A stretch of DNA of 64,000 bases, from positions 1 through 64,000 of the forward strand of contig NZ_JAHCDD010000021.1 in NCBI RefSeq assembly GCF_018413525.1, in the 5' to 3' direction. This document shows, one piece after another, positions 26,606-34,739 of the stretch. A program made the translations under genes and the position numbers. Source of the DNA: Acidovorax sp. CCYZU-2555 (lineage in GTDB: Bacteria; Pseudomonadota; Gammaproteobacteria; Burkholderiales; Burkholderiaceae_C). Under the pieces are notes generated by a model. It worked only from the letters and a program-made list of their open reading frames with translations. It searched no databases and was not told the origin of the DNA. Every line of letters starts with the position of its first letter. The first letter of the stretch is position 1.

Positions 26606-26637
26606 GGGTAAAACTACCTGCAAATAGGTAGTTACCC
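26606..26637. promoter_or_regulatory. Inverted repeat between lrp-type and eamA-type genes
   Basis: GGGTAAAACTACCT and AGGTAGTTACCC pair over 12 base pairs with a two-base bulge and a six-base centre. It lies only eight bases before the EamA start, so it could be an Lrp operator or a leader hairpin that blocks translation. Confidence 0.55.
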
Positions 26638-26644
26638 GAAAATC

Positions 26645-27586
26645 ATGCGCACGTCTCCCGTCTCATTGAACATTCCCCGCTCCGACAGCGCGCATTCGGC
26701 GCAAGGGCGCACCCTGCTGTGGCTGGCGGTCATGGTCGTGCTGTGGGGACTGAGCTGGCCGGCCACAAAGATCGCATTGAACTCCGTACCGCCGCTTTGG
26801 CTGGCCGCGATGCGCTTCGGCAGCGCCGCGCTATGCCTGTTTGCATTTCTCGCCATCCGCGGCCGGCTCGCGTTTCCGCCGCGCAAGGACTGGCCCATTG
26901 TCGCCAGCATGGGCCTGCTGCAGATGATGGTGTTCACCGGCCTGGGAATGATCGCCATGACGCATGTGGATACCAGCCGCGCGGTGGTCCTGGCCTACAC
27001 CACGCCGCTGTGGGGTGTCGTCGCGGGCTGGATGATGTACCGCAACGCGCCCACCCGCTGGCAGCTGTTCGCGCTGGCAGTGGGTTTGGCCGGCATAGGC
27101 CTGATCTGCTCGCCCTGGGAGATGGACTGGTCGGCACCGGGCGCGATCATGGGCTCGGCCTTTCTGATCATCGGCGCGATCTGCTGGTCGGTGGTGATCA
27201 TGCATATCAAGCGCCATCGCTGGACGGCGTCGCCGCTGTCGCTCGCTCCGTGGCAGATGCTGCTGGCCAGCGTGCCGCTCGCGGGCTTCGCGCTGGCACT
27301 CGAAGGCTCGCCCGCTACCATCGTGTTCGACCAGCGTCTGCTGGAGCTGCTGCTGTTCATCGGGCCGGTCGCGACCTCGGCCTGCTTCGTGATCGCCGCC
27401 GAACACGGCCGGCGCATCAGCACCTTCGCCATGTCCAACTTCACGCTGGGCGTGCCGCTGATCGGCATCATGGCGTCCATGCTGCTGCTGGGCAATCAGA
27501 TGTCGGCGCTGTTTGCGGCCGGTCTGTGCCTGGTGTTTTCGGGCATGGTGCTGGCGGCCGTGGCCGCGGCGCGCACCAAGGCCTGA
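26645..27586 (+). CDS. EamA-family drug/metabolite transporter
   Basis: A 313-residue inner-membrane protein with about ten segments and two EamA repeats: VMVVLWGLSWPATKIALNSV in the first and SAFLIIGAICWSVVIM in the second. Family members export amino acids or other metabolites. The divergent Lrp regulator suggests an amino-acid link. No good Shine-Dalgarno sequence precedes the ATG; the inverted repeat occupies that place. Confidence 0.88.
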   Translation: MRTSPVSLNIPRSDSAHSAQGRTLLWLAVMVVLWGLSWPATKIALNSVPPLWLAAMRFGSAALCLFAFLAIRGRLAFPPRKDWPIVASMGLLQMMVFTGLGMIAMTHVDTSRAVVLAYTTPLWGVVAGWMMYRNAPTRWQLFALAVGLAGIGLICSPWEMDWSAPGAIMGSAFLIIGAICWSVVIMHIKRHRWTASPLSLAPWQMLLASVPLAGFALALEGSPATIVFDQRLLELLLFIGPVATSACFVIAAEHGRRISTFAMSNFTLGVPLIGIMASMLLLGNQMSALFAAGLCLVFSGMVLAAVAAARTKA

Positions 27587-27669
27587 GGCGGCAAGCGCCC
27601 CCTTATTACCTTTGCGCATGAACTAAGAGCGCAAACATCGTTGGTCTTCGGTGCGCAAAAACCGACAAT

Positions 27670-27693
27670 GAGGGATTCGGGATCGAATCCCTC
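27670..27693 (+). promoter_or_regulatory. Leader stem-loop directly before the rhodanese ribosome binding site
   Basis: GAGGGATTC and GAATCCCTC form a perfect nine-pair stem around the loop GGGATC. The stem ends at the base before GGAG, the Shine-Dalgarno of the next gene. A DNA operator or an RNA hairpin are both possible. Confidence 0.55.
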
Positions 27694-27702
27694 GGAGTGA
27701 CC

Positions 27703-28647
27703 ATGAAGAAAATGCTTGCCTTTGCCGCGGCGCTGACCGCGGCCCAATGGGCTTTCGCGGCCCAACCGCTGCTGACGCCGGCGCAGCTGCACGCGATTCC
27801 CGCATCGGCGCCCACGCTGCGCGTGATCGACATCCGCGATCCGCAAGCCTATGCCAAGCAGCATATTCCCGGCGCGGTGAACGCGCCCTACGGCAAGTGG
27901 CGCGGCCCGGCGAGCAATCCCGGCGAACTGCCCGATGTCTCCAAGCTCACGCAACTCGTGCAGTCGCTGGGCCTCACGCCCGCCACCCATGCGGTGGTCG
28001 TGTCCAGCGGCGCCGATGCCACCGATTTCGGCGCCACGGCGCGCGTCTACTGGACGCTCAAGACGCTGGGGCTCAAGGAGCTGTCCATCGTCAACGGCGG
28101 CATGAAGGCCTGGGCCGACGCCAAGCTGCCGCAGGACAACGCGGCCGTGCAAGTCGCGGCCAGCGGCTGGCAGCCCCAGCTCGACAGCAGCCTGATCGCG
28201 ACGCGCGAAGACATTCGCAAGAATCTCGACTTGAGCAATGCGGCGCTGGTCGATTCGCGCCCCGACGCGTTCTACCAGGGCAAGACGCGCGCGCCCGCGG
28301 CCAAGCTGTCGGGCACGCTGCCCGGCGCGCAGCAGCTCGATTTCAACCAGTGGTTTGTTCCGGGCACGTCGACCTTTGTCGACACCGCCGCCGCCAAGCA
28401 GATCGCCGCCAAGGTGCAGCGCAAGCAAGGCGAAGACATGGTCGCGTTCTGCAACACCGGCCACTGGGCCGCGACCGACTGGTTCGGCCTGAGCGAAGTC
28501 GCGGGCCTGCCCAACGTCAAGCTGTATGCGGGCTCCATGGTCGACTGGACCCAGCAGCCCGGCACGCCTGAACTCGAAAACCAGCCCAGCCGCGCCGAGT
28601 CGCTGGCCTATGACGCACGCCAATGGTGGCAGCGCAAATTCAAGTAA
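27703..28647 (+). CDS. Periplasmic two-domain rhodanese (thiosulfate sulfurtransferase)
   Basis: A 314-residue secreted sulfurtransferase. The signal peptide MKKMLAFAAALTAAQWAFA is cleaved before AQPLLTPAQL. The first rhodanese-like domain (about 25-135, IDIRDPQAYAKQHIPGAVN) lacks the catalytic loop. The second (about 155-300) has CNTGHW with Cys250 as the sulfur acceptor. GGAG five bases before the ATG at 27703 sets the start. Three bases separate it from the YeeE gene, so the two act together, probably on thiosulfate or persulfide sulfur in the periplasm. Confidence 0.93.
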   Translation: MKKMLAFAAALTAAQWAFAAQPLLTPAQLHAIPASAPTLRVIDIRDPQAYAKQHIPGAVNAPYGKWRGPASNPGELPDVSKLTQLVQSLGLTPATHAVVVSSGADATDFGATARVYWTLKTLGLKELSIVNGGMKAWADAKLPQDNAAVQVAASGWQPQLDSSLIATREDIRKNLDLSNAALVDSRPDAFYQGKTRAPAAKLSGTLPGAQQLDFNQWFVPGTSTFVDTAAAKQIAAKVQRKQGEDMVAFCNTGHWAATDWFGLSEVAGLPNVKLYAGSMVDWTQQPGTPELENQPSRAESLAYDARQWWQRKFK

Positions 28648-28650
28648 TCC

Positions 28651-29748
28651 ATGAAACGTCTACCCCTTGCGGCCTTGATGGCCGTTTTCTTTGGCTGGCT
28701 GCTGTGGACCGTGTCCGTGCGCCAGGCCGCGCTGTTTGCGGTCGGCATTGGCCTGGGTGCGGTGCTCGCGGGCCAGCGCTTTGGCTTCACCACGGGCTGG
28801 CGCTTGCTGATCGAAGAAAAGGATGCAAGCGGCGTCTTCGGCCAGTTGCTGCTGCTGGCCCTGGCCGCAGCCCTGGCGATGCCGCTGCTCGGCAGCTTCC
28901 CCGAACTCACGGCCGCGCTGGGCCCGCCCAGCATCAGTCTGCTGATCGGCGCCTTTGTCTTCGGCCTGTGCATGCAGATCGCCGACGGCTGCGGCAGCGG
29001 CACGCTCTACAAGGCCGGCATGGGCATTCCCATGAACGCAGCCATCCTGCCGATGTTCGCCATCGGCAGCTTTGTCGGCTCGCTGCACCTGGGCTGGTGG
29101 CTGGATCTGGGCCGCGTGCAGCCCGTGGGCCTGGTGAGCAGCTGGGGCTGGCCCGCGGCGCTGGGCGCCACACTGCTCGCACTGGCGCTGGTGGCCGTCG
29201 GCGTGCGCTGGTATGTGGGCCAAGCCAATGCCAAGCTGCAGCGCGCCACGCAGCCACTGTGGCAGCGCAAATGGGTCGTGGGCGCGGTGCTGCTGGCCAT
29301 TCTGGCCACGGCCAACTTGGTCATTGCCGGCCAGCCCTGGGGCGTGGTCTATGGCTTCGGCCTGTGGGCCGCGAAAGTGGCCAACGCCACGGGCGCGGTG
29401 GACCTGGCGCAGAACTGGTTCTGGAGCCAGCCCGGCAATGCCGCGCGCCTGCAGGAAACCGTGCTGCTCGACGTCACCAGCATCACCAACATCGGCATCC
29501 TGGCCGGCGCGCTGTGGATCGCGGCGAACAAGCCGCCCTCGTCCAAGGCGCTGACGGGAACACAATGGATCGTGGCGCTGGTCGCCGGCCTGGTGCTGGG
29601 CTATAGCTCGCGCCTGGCATTCGGCTGCAATGTGGGCGCGATGCTGTCGGGCATCAGCACGGGCAGCATCCATGGCTGGATCTGGGTGCCGCTGGCCTTC
29701 GTCGGCACCGTCTTCGGCCTGCGCATACGCCGGCGCTTCGGCTTCTGA
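28651..29748 (+). CDS. YeeE/YedE-family sulfur (thiosulfate) transporter
   Basis: A 365-residue inner-membrane protein with about nine to ten segments. Two conserved cysteine motifs are CMQIADGCGSGTLYKAG (Cys107, Cys114) and FGCNVGAMLSGISTGS (Cys326). In characterised YeeE/TsuA proteins such cysteines relay thiosulfate. The protein follows a periplasmic rhodanese and precedes a 55-residue anchored protein in one operon. The loop between repeats (about 185-215) is charged. Confidence 0.92.
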   Translation: MKRLPLAALMAVFFGWLLWTVSVRQAALFAVGIGLGAVLAGQRFGFTTGWRLLIEEKDASGVFGQLLLLALAAALAMPLLGSFPELTAALGPPSISLLIGAFVFGLCMQIADGCGSGTLYKAGMGIPMNAAILPMFAIGSFVGSLHLGWWLDLGRVQPVGLVSSWGWPAALGATLLALALVAVGVRWYVGQANAKLQRATQPLWQRKWVVGAVLLAILATANLVIAGQPWGVVYGFGLWAAKVANATGAVDLAQNWFWSQPGNAARLQETVLLDVTSITNIGILAGALWIAANKPPSSKALTGTQWIVALVAGLVLGYSSRLAFGCNVGAMLSGISTGSIHGWIWVPLAFVGTVFGLRIRRRFGF

Positions 29749-29762
29749 AAGGGCTGCACACC

Positions 29763-29930
29763 ATGACGCAACAAACCACTTTGCGCATCGCCTTCTGGGC
29801 CGTGCTGGTCGCTTTCCTGGCCTGGGACTACACCCACTCCGCGCCCGTCGATCTGCGCTACGAAGCGCCCCTCATCGCCGCGGGCTCGGGGCAGGCTTCG
29901 CAGGGCGGGCATTGTTCGATGCCGGATTAG
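29763..29930 (+). CDS. Small membrane-anchored protein of the sulfur operon (55 aa)
   Basis: Translates as a 55-residue protein starting MTQQTTLRIAFWAVLVAFLA: one hydrophobic segment (about 9-20) then a short tail ending GGHCSMPD. It lies 14 bases after the YeeE stop and 10 bases before a terminator, so it closes the operon. GAAAGGG precedes the ATG by about a dozen bases. The single Cys near the C terminus would face the periplasm if the N terminus is inside, and could handle sulfur, which is inference. No family is recognised. Confidence 0.6.
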   Translation: MTQQTTLRIAFWAVLVAFLAWDYTHSAPVDLRYEAPLIAAGSGQASQGGHCSMPD

Positions 29931-29940
29931 GTAGGCCAAC

Positions 29941-29963
29941 AGCCCCGCTTGCGGGGCTTTTTT
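29941..29963 (+). terminator. Intrinsic terminator of the rhodanese-YeeE operon
   Basis: AGCCCCGC/GCGGGGCT stem with a two-base loop and a T6 tail, 10 bases past the stop of the 55-residue gene. The tail overlaps the last codon of the convergent hydrolase gene. Confidence 0.9.
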
Positions 29964-30987
29964 ACGCCCCCTGCGCGCCCAGAGGCCGTTCAGTCCTGAG
30001 CCCGTCGAAGGATCGAAGCGCGCTCTCCCCCGCCCGCAAAACCCCCTTCACCGCCTGCCACTGCTTGAGCACATTGAGCGCCGGCGCATGGCCGCAGCCC
30101 GACACTTCGAGCCATTGCAACAGCCCGCGCGCGCCCGGCCCGCGCGCCAGCATCTGCTGTGCCGTCGACGCCAGCACCAGGTCAGACGCTTCGCCGCGCA
30201 GCAGCAGCACGGGCACCTGAATGGCGTCGTAATGCGGCCAGATCAGATAGTCGTTTTCGTGGCCCGTGAACTGCTCGATCATGCGCGGGTCGTAGTGCGG
30301 CGTAACGCGGCCGTCGGGCAGGCGGCGCATGCTGCTCTCCGTCAGCGCACGCCACTGCGCTTCGGGCAGCCAGCCATAGGGCGCATAGGCGCTGCGGAAA
30401 AACGCTTCGAGTTCGGCCATGGTGGCAAACACCGGCGGCTGGCCCGCATAGCCCTTGATGCGTTCGAGCGCGGGCGCGGCGAGTTCGGGCGCGTTGTCGT
30501 TGAGCACCAGGCTGCATATGCGCTGCGCCAGCGTGGGCTCGAACAAGCCCGACGCGCACACCGTGCCGATGGCACCGCCCATCGACGTGCCCACCCAATG
30601 GATCTGCTCCAGGCCAAGCGCATCGGCCAGTTCGCACGCAAGCCGCGCATAAAAGCGCAGCTGGTATTCATAGCCCGGCGCGCGGCTCCATTCGCTCAGG
30701 CCGCGGCCCAGCGTGTCGGGGCAGATCACGCGGTAGCCCTGCGCGGCCAGATAGCGGGCCAAGGGATCCATATCGCGCCCGGTGCGCGCCAGACCATGCC
30801 AGGCGATCACCGTGGGCAGGGCCGACGCGCCACCCGCGGGCACCCAATCCATGTAATGGATCTCATACCCCGCGCATTGCGCATAGCGCGAAGCCGGTGC
30901 GGGCACGCGGCCCAGTTGAACGGCCCAGCCGGCCTGCTCGTCGGCCGAGGGAATCGCGCATTCGAGCCGGGTTGCTGCATTGTTCAT
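29962..30987 (-). CDS. Alpha/beta-hydrolase with a REP-encoded tail
   Basis: A 341-residue serine hydrolase. The nucleophile elbow is GTSMGG near residue 140 and the oxyanion region is AWHGLARTGRDMDPLA. The acid is probably in LLLRGEASDLV and the His in SGCGHAPALNV. AGGAG six bases before MNNAATRLEC sets the start, which overlaps the livM stop (ATGA). The last residues RSFDGLRTERPLGAQGA are encoded by a REP-like repeat and are not part of the fold. As the last gene of the liv operon it may cleave an ester or amide of the imported compound. Confidence 0.88.
   Translation of the reverse strand: MNNAATRLECAIPSADEQAGWAVQLGRVPAPASRYAQCAGYEIHYMDWVPAGGASALPTVIAWHGLARTGRDMDPLARYLAAQGYRVICPDTLGRGLSEWSRAPGYEYQLRFYARLACELADALGLEQIHWVGTSMGGAIGTVCASGLFEPTLAQRICSLVLNDNAPELAAPALERIKGYAGQPPVFATMAELEAFFRSAYAPYGWLPEAQWRALTESSMRRLPDGRVTPHYDPRMIEQFTGHENDYLIWPHYDAIQVPVLLLRGEASDLVLASTAQQMLARGPGARGLLQWLEVSGCGHAPALNVLKQWQAVKGVLRAGESALRSFDGLRTERPLGAQGA
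29986..30012. repeat. REP-like repeat inside the hydrolase 3' end
   Basis: CGTTCAGTCCTGAGCCCGTCGAAGG matches the dispersed motif at 34677-34704 in its TGAGC-x-x-GTCGAAGG core. It lies within the coding sequence and encodes SFDGLRTE of the hydrolase. Confidence 0.7.
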
Positions 30988-32060
30988 GGCGCGCTCCTGC
31001 GCAGCGCCGCGGCGCGCAGGCGCCCGACGATGCCCGTGGGAAAGTAATAGACCGACAGCACGAACAGCACGCCCAGCCACAGCAGCCAGCGGTCGGGGCT
31101 CAATAGCGCAGCCAGCCAGGGCAGGCCTGCTGCGGCTTCGCTGCCCATGCGCAGCAGGTCTTGCAGATAGCTCTGCGCGATCAGAAACAGCACCGCGCCT
31201 ATCGCGCTGCCGTAGATCGTGCCCATGCCGCCTATGACCACGATCAGCAGACAGTCCATCATGATCTCGAACGACAGCGACGTCTCGGGCCCGTTGTAGC
31301 GCAGCCAGAGCGCGAGCATCGCGCCCGCAAGGCAGGCGAACAGCGCCGACAGCACGCTCGACAAGGTGCGGTAGACCACGACGCGGTAGCCCAGCGCCTC
31401 GGCGCGAAACTCGTTCTCGCGAATCGCCTGCAGCACGCGCCCGAACGGCGAATTGACGATGCGCAGCAGCGCCAGGATCAACACCAGCGCGACGACGAAC
31501 AGCAGGTAGTAAGTGATGAGCTTGCCGTCGATCATGCGGCCCAGGAACTCGCTGTCGAACGGCTCGAAGCTCGGTGACAGCCACTCGGGCAGCTTGAACG
31601 TGAGCCCGTCTTCGCCGCCGGTCCACTCCGACAATTGCGAAGCCAGCGTCTGGAACGCCGCGGCCACGGCCAGCGTGATCATCGCGAAGAAGATAGCGCG
31701 CACGCGCAGCGAGAACAGCCCCACGGCCAGCGACAGCAGCAGGCTGAGCAGCAGCGCGCAGCCTATGCCCAGCGCCAGCGCGCTCCACGTCGGGCCCAGC
31801 CGGCCCGCGGCGATCGCCACGCCGTACGCGCCTATGCCAAAGAACATGGTGTGGGCAAAGCTCACGATGCCGGTATAGCCCAGCAGCAGATCGAAGCTCG
31901 CGACCAGCACCACGAAGATCAGCACCTTGGCGGCGACGTTCAGCGCCTTGACGCCGGGAAACAGAAATGGCGCCACCGCCAGGCCCACCAGAATGGCGAG
32001 CAGAATCACCGCCAGCGGTCGGCTGCGCGGCATATCGCCGGAAAGCAATCGGTTCAACAT
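30984..32060 (-). CDS. livM: Branched-chain amino acid-type ABC transporter permease LivM
   Basis: A 358-residue inner-membrane permease with about nine to ten segments. The LivM-type segment LLGYTGIVSFAHTMFFGIGA is near residue 62 and the EAA-like loop RVLQAIRENEFRAEALGY near 212. It pairs with LivH. It lies 16 bases after livH and overlaps the hydrolase start by four bases. The ligand may be an aromatic or other carboxylate and not an amino acid, judging from the neighbours. Confidence 0.95.
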   Translation of the reverse strand: MLNRLLSGDMPRSRPLAVILLAILVGLAVAPFLFPGVKALNVAAKVLIFVVLVASFDLLLGYTGIVSFAHTMFFGIGAYGVAIAAGRLGPTWSALALGIGCALLLSLLLSLAVGLFSLRVRAIFFAMITLAVAAAFQTLASQLSEWTGGEDGLTFKLPEWLSPSFEPFDSEFLGRMIDGKLITYYLLFVVALVLILALLRIVNSPFGRVLQAIRENEFRAEALGYRVVVYRTLSSVLSALFACLAGAMLALWLRYNGPETSLSFEIMMDCLLIVVIGGMGTIYGSAIGAVLFLIAQSYLQDLLRMGSEAAAGLPWLAALLSPDRWLLWLGVLFVLSVYYFPTGIVGRLRAAALRRSAP

Positions 32061-32076
32061 GCTTGTGACTCCTGGT

Positions 32077-33060
32077 TCAACGGTTGGCGACCGGGTACAC
32101 GCCCTGGGGCCGCCACAGCAGGATGGCGACCATCAGCGCGATGTTCGAGAACAGCGCCACCTTGGGCACCAGAAAGCCGGTGTAGTTGGCCATCAGCCCG
32201 ACCAGCAGCGCGCCTATCAGCGCCCCGCCCGTGGAGCCCAGGCCGCCGATGATGATCACGATGAAGATCAGCACATTCACCTGCGCGCCCATCTGCGGAA
32301 TCACGTTCTGCTGGTACAGCCCCCACATCACGCCGCCCAGGCCCGCAAGCGCCGAGCCGACGACGAACACGCCCACGAACAGCCGCCGAATGCGGTAGCC
32401 CAGGGCTTCCACCATTTCGCGGTCCTGCACGCCCGCGCGAATCAGCAGGCCGACCTTGGTGCGCGCCAGCGTGTAGGCCAGCGCGGCGAACACCGCCAGG
32501 CCTACCAGCACCGCGACCACGCGGTATTTCTCCACGGCCGCATCGCCCAGCAGCCAGGCGCCGCGCATGCCTTCGGGCAGCGGCAGCGGAATCTGCTGCG
32601 GGCCCCAGATGACCTTGATCAGCTCCTCGCCGATGATCATTCCGCCCATGGTGATCAGGATCTGCTTGAGGTGCTGGCCATACACGGGCCGCACGATGAA
32701 GCGCTCGAAGGCCAGTCCCACGGCCGCGGCGACGAGCATCGCGATCAGCATGGCAGGCAGCACGGCCAGCAGGTTGCGCCATAGGTCGGCCGAGCCCGTG
32801 TAATCGCCCATCGCGCCGAGCACGCTGGCCGCGACGAAGGCGCCCAGCGCGATGAACACGCCATGGCCGAAGTTCAGCACGTCCATCAGGCCGAACACCA
32901 GCGTCAGGCCCGAAGCGATGATGAAGATGATCATGCCCATCGCCAGCCCGGCCACGGTGAGCGTGAGCCAGGTGCTGGGCGAGCCCACGAGCGGCAGCGT
33001 AACCAGCGCCAATGCCGGCACCAGCGCCAGCGGTTTCCAGTCCAGTTCCTTGAGATTCAT
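32077..33060 (-). CDS. livH: Branched-chain amino acid-type ABC transporter permease LivH
   Basis: A 327-residue permease with about eight membrane segments. Family segments are ASGLTLVFGLMDVLNFGHG near residue 50, GLAFERFIVRPVYG, REMVEALGYRIRRLFVGVF (EAA-like loop) and IIIGGLGSTGGALIGALLVG. It lies 19 bases downstream of livF in the liv operon. Confidence 0.95.
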   Translation of the reverse strand: MNLKELDWKPLALVPALALVTLPLVGSPSTWLTLTVAGLAMGMIIFIIASGLTLVFGLMDVLNFGHGVFIALGAFVAASVLGAMGDYTGSADLWRNLLAVLPAMLIAMLVAAAVGLAFERFIVRPVYGQHLKQILITMGGMIIGEELIKVIWGPQQIPLPLPEGMRGAWLLGDAAVEKYRVVAVLVGLAVFAALAYTLARTKVGLLIRAGVQDREMVEALGYRIRRLFVGVFVVGSALAGLGGVMWGLYQQNVIPQMGAQVNVLIFIVIIIGGLGSTGGALIGALLVGLMANYTGFLVPKVALFSNIALMVAILLWRPQGVYPVANR

Positions 33061-33079
33061 GTGTGCTCCTTGCCGCGCG

Positions 33080-33811
33080 TCACAGCGCCAGACCCAGCAG
33101 CGATTGCTGCAAGGCGGTATCGGCCGCGAGATCGGCCATGCGGCCCGCGTGCACCACGCGGCCGTTGTCCATCACGGCCACGCTGTCGCCCAGGCGCGTG
33201 GCGAAGGCCAGGTTCTGCTCGACCAGCAGGATCGTCACGCCCGCGGCCTTGAGCTGCTCGAACGCCGCGATCATGTTCTGGATGATGGCCGGCGCCAGGC
33301 CCTTGCTGGGCTCGTCGATGATCAGCAGATCGCGCGGCTCGACGATGGCGCGCGCCACGGCCACCATCTGCTTTTGCCCACCCGACAGCTTGCCCGCGGG
33401 GTGGTTCCAGAACTTCTCCACGGCCGGAAACAGGCCGAAGATCCACTGCAGCCGCGCCTCGTCCATCTGCGCCGCGTGGCTCGCCTGGCGCGCGGCCAGC
33501 AGCAGGTTTTCCTTGACACTCAAGTCGGCAAAAATCCCCATGTTTTCGGGCACATAGGCCACGCTGCGCTGGGCGATGGCGGGCGTGGCCAGGCGCGTGA
33601 TGTCCTGGCCGTCGAGCTGCACGCTGCCCTGCGACGCCTGCCACAGGCCCATGATGGTGCGCAGCGTCGTGGTCTTGCCCGCGCCGTTGCGCCCCAGCAG
33701 CATGGTGAGTTCGCCGCGCGGCACTTCGAGATCGACGCCGTGCAGGATGTGGTACGCGCCGATATGCGTGTGCACGCCGCGCAGGGACAGCATGGAAGCG
33801 GTGGAATTCAT
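33080..33811 (-). CDS. livF: ABC transporter ATPase LivF
   Basis: A 243-residue cytoplasmic ATPase. Walker A is GRNGAGKTT near residue 40, the signature LSGGQKQMVAVARAI near 139 and Walker B LLIIDEPSKGLAP near 159. The ATG overlaps the livG stop by four bases. The protein energises import with LivG. Confidence 0.96.
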   Translation of the reverse strand: MNSTASMLSLRGVHTHIGAYHILHGVDLEVPRGELTMLLGRNGAGKTTTLRTIMGLWQASQGSVQLDGQDITRLATPAIAQRSVAYVPENMGIFADLSVKENLLLAARQASHAAQMDEARLQWIFGLFPAVEKFWNHPAGKLSGGQKQMVAVARAIVEPRDLLIIDEPSKGLAPAIIQNMIAAFEQLKAAGVTILLVEQNLAFATRLGDSVAVMDNGRVVHAGRMADLAADTALQQSLLGLAL

Positions 33812-34578
33812 GCGGCCTCCTCTTGCGGCGCTATGCCCAGGTAAGCCTGCTGCACCACGGGCGAAGCCATGACTTCGGCCGGCAGGCCGTCGGCCACCAG
33901 CGTGCCGTTCGTCAGCACGATGATGCGGTCGGCGAGTTCGCGCACCACGTCCATCTTGTGTTCGACCAGCAGAATGATCTTGCTGCGGTCGGCTTTCAGG
34001 TCGCGTATCAGATCGAGAATCACCGGCGCCTCGTCATGGCCCATGCCGGCCGTGGGTTCGTCGAACATGTAGACCTCGGGCTCCAGCGCCATCAGCAGCG
34101 CGACTTCGAGCTTGCGCTGATCGCCATGCGGCAGGCTGGCCACGGGCTCGGCGCGCCGCGGCCACAGCGCCACCTGCTCCAGCACTTCCTGGGCACGCGC
34201 CGTGAGCTGGCCGTGGTCGCTCCAGATGCTCCACAGATTGAGCCCGCGCCTATGCTTGCCCGGCAGCCGCGCCTGCACCGCGAGCCGCACGTTTTCCAGC
34301 ACGCTCAGATTCGGAAACAGATTGGTGAGCTGGAACGCCCGGCCCAGCCCCGCATGCGTGCGCGCCGAAGGCGCAAGCCCCGTCAGCTCCCGGTCACCGA
34401 GCAGCACGCGCCCGGCCGTGGCCTTGAGCTGGCCCGAGATCAGATTGAAGAACGTCGTCTTGCCCGCGCCATTGGGGCCGACGATGGCCGTGAGCGTGCC
34501 CGGCGCAAAGCGGCAGCTCACATCGTTGACGGCCACATGGCCGCCAAAACGAATCGTCAGGTTCTGGGTTTCAAGCAT
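33808..34578 (-). CDS. livG: ABC transporter ATPase LivG
   Basis: A 256-residue ATPase. Walker A is GPNGAGKTTFFNLISG near residue 35. The LivG-type signature region LPHGDQRKLEVALLMA and Walker B MFDEPTAGMGHDE follow. It couples with LivF to the LivHM permease. A 161-base gap carrying a REP-like repeat separates it from livK. Confidence 0.96.
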   Translation of the reverse strand: MLETQNLTIRFGGHVAVNDVSCRFAPGTLTAIVGPNGAGKTTFFNLISGQLKATAGRVLLGDRELTGLAPSARTHAGLGRAFQLTNLFPNLSVLENVRLAVQARLPGKHRRGLNLWSIWSDHGQLTARAQEVLEQVALWPRRAEPVASLPHGDQRKLEVALLMALEPEVYMFDEPTAGMGHDEAPVILDLIRDLKADRSKIILLVEHKMDVVRELADRIIVLTNGTLVADGLPAEVMASPVVQQAYLGIAPQEEAA

Positions 34579-34676
34579 AAAAAGGATGTGGCGGGCCGCA
34601 ACGCCTGCGGGCAGGCGTTGGCGGCGGTGGGTCCGGATAGAGCGCGTTTCAGGGCAGTGCTTCTAAATCACAACTG

Positions 34677-34704
34677 CCGTTCGCCCTGAGCTTGTCGAAG
34701 GGCG
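34677..34704. repeat. REP-like repeat between livK and livG
   Basis: CGCCCT-N13-AGGGCG with the core TGAGCTTGTCGAAGG. In RNA it can form a hairpin. Its place between the receptor gene and the ATPase genes would allow livK mRNA to be kept at higher level, a known effect of such repeats in other operons. Confidence 0.7.
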
Positions 34705-34739
34705 TTTCAGGGCGAGCCCCTAAAACGCCATCAGCCTAA

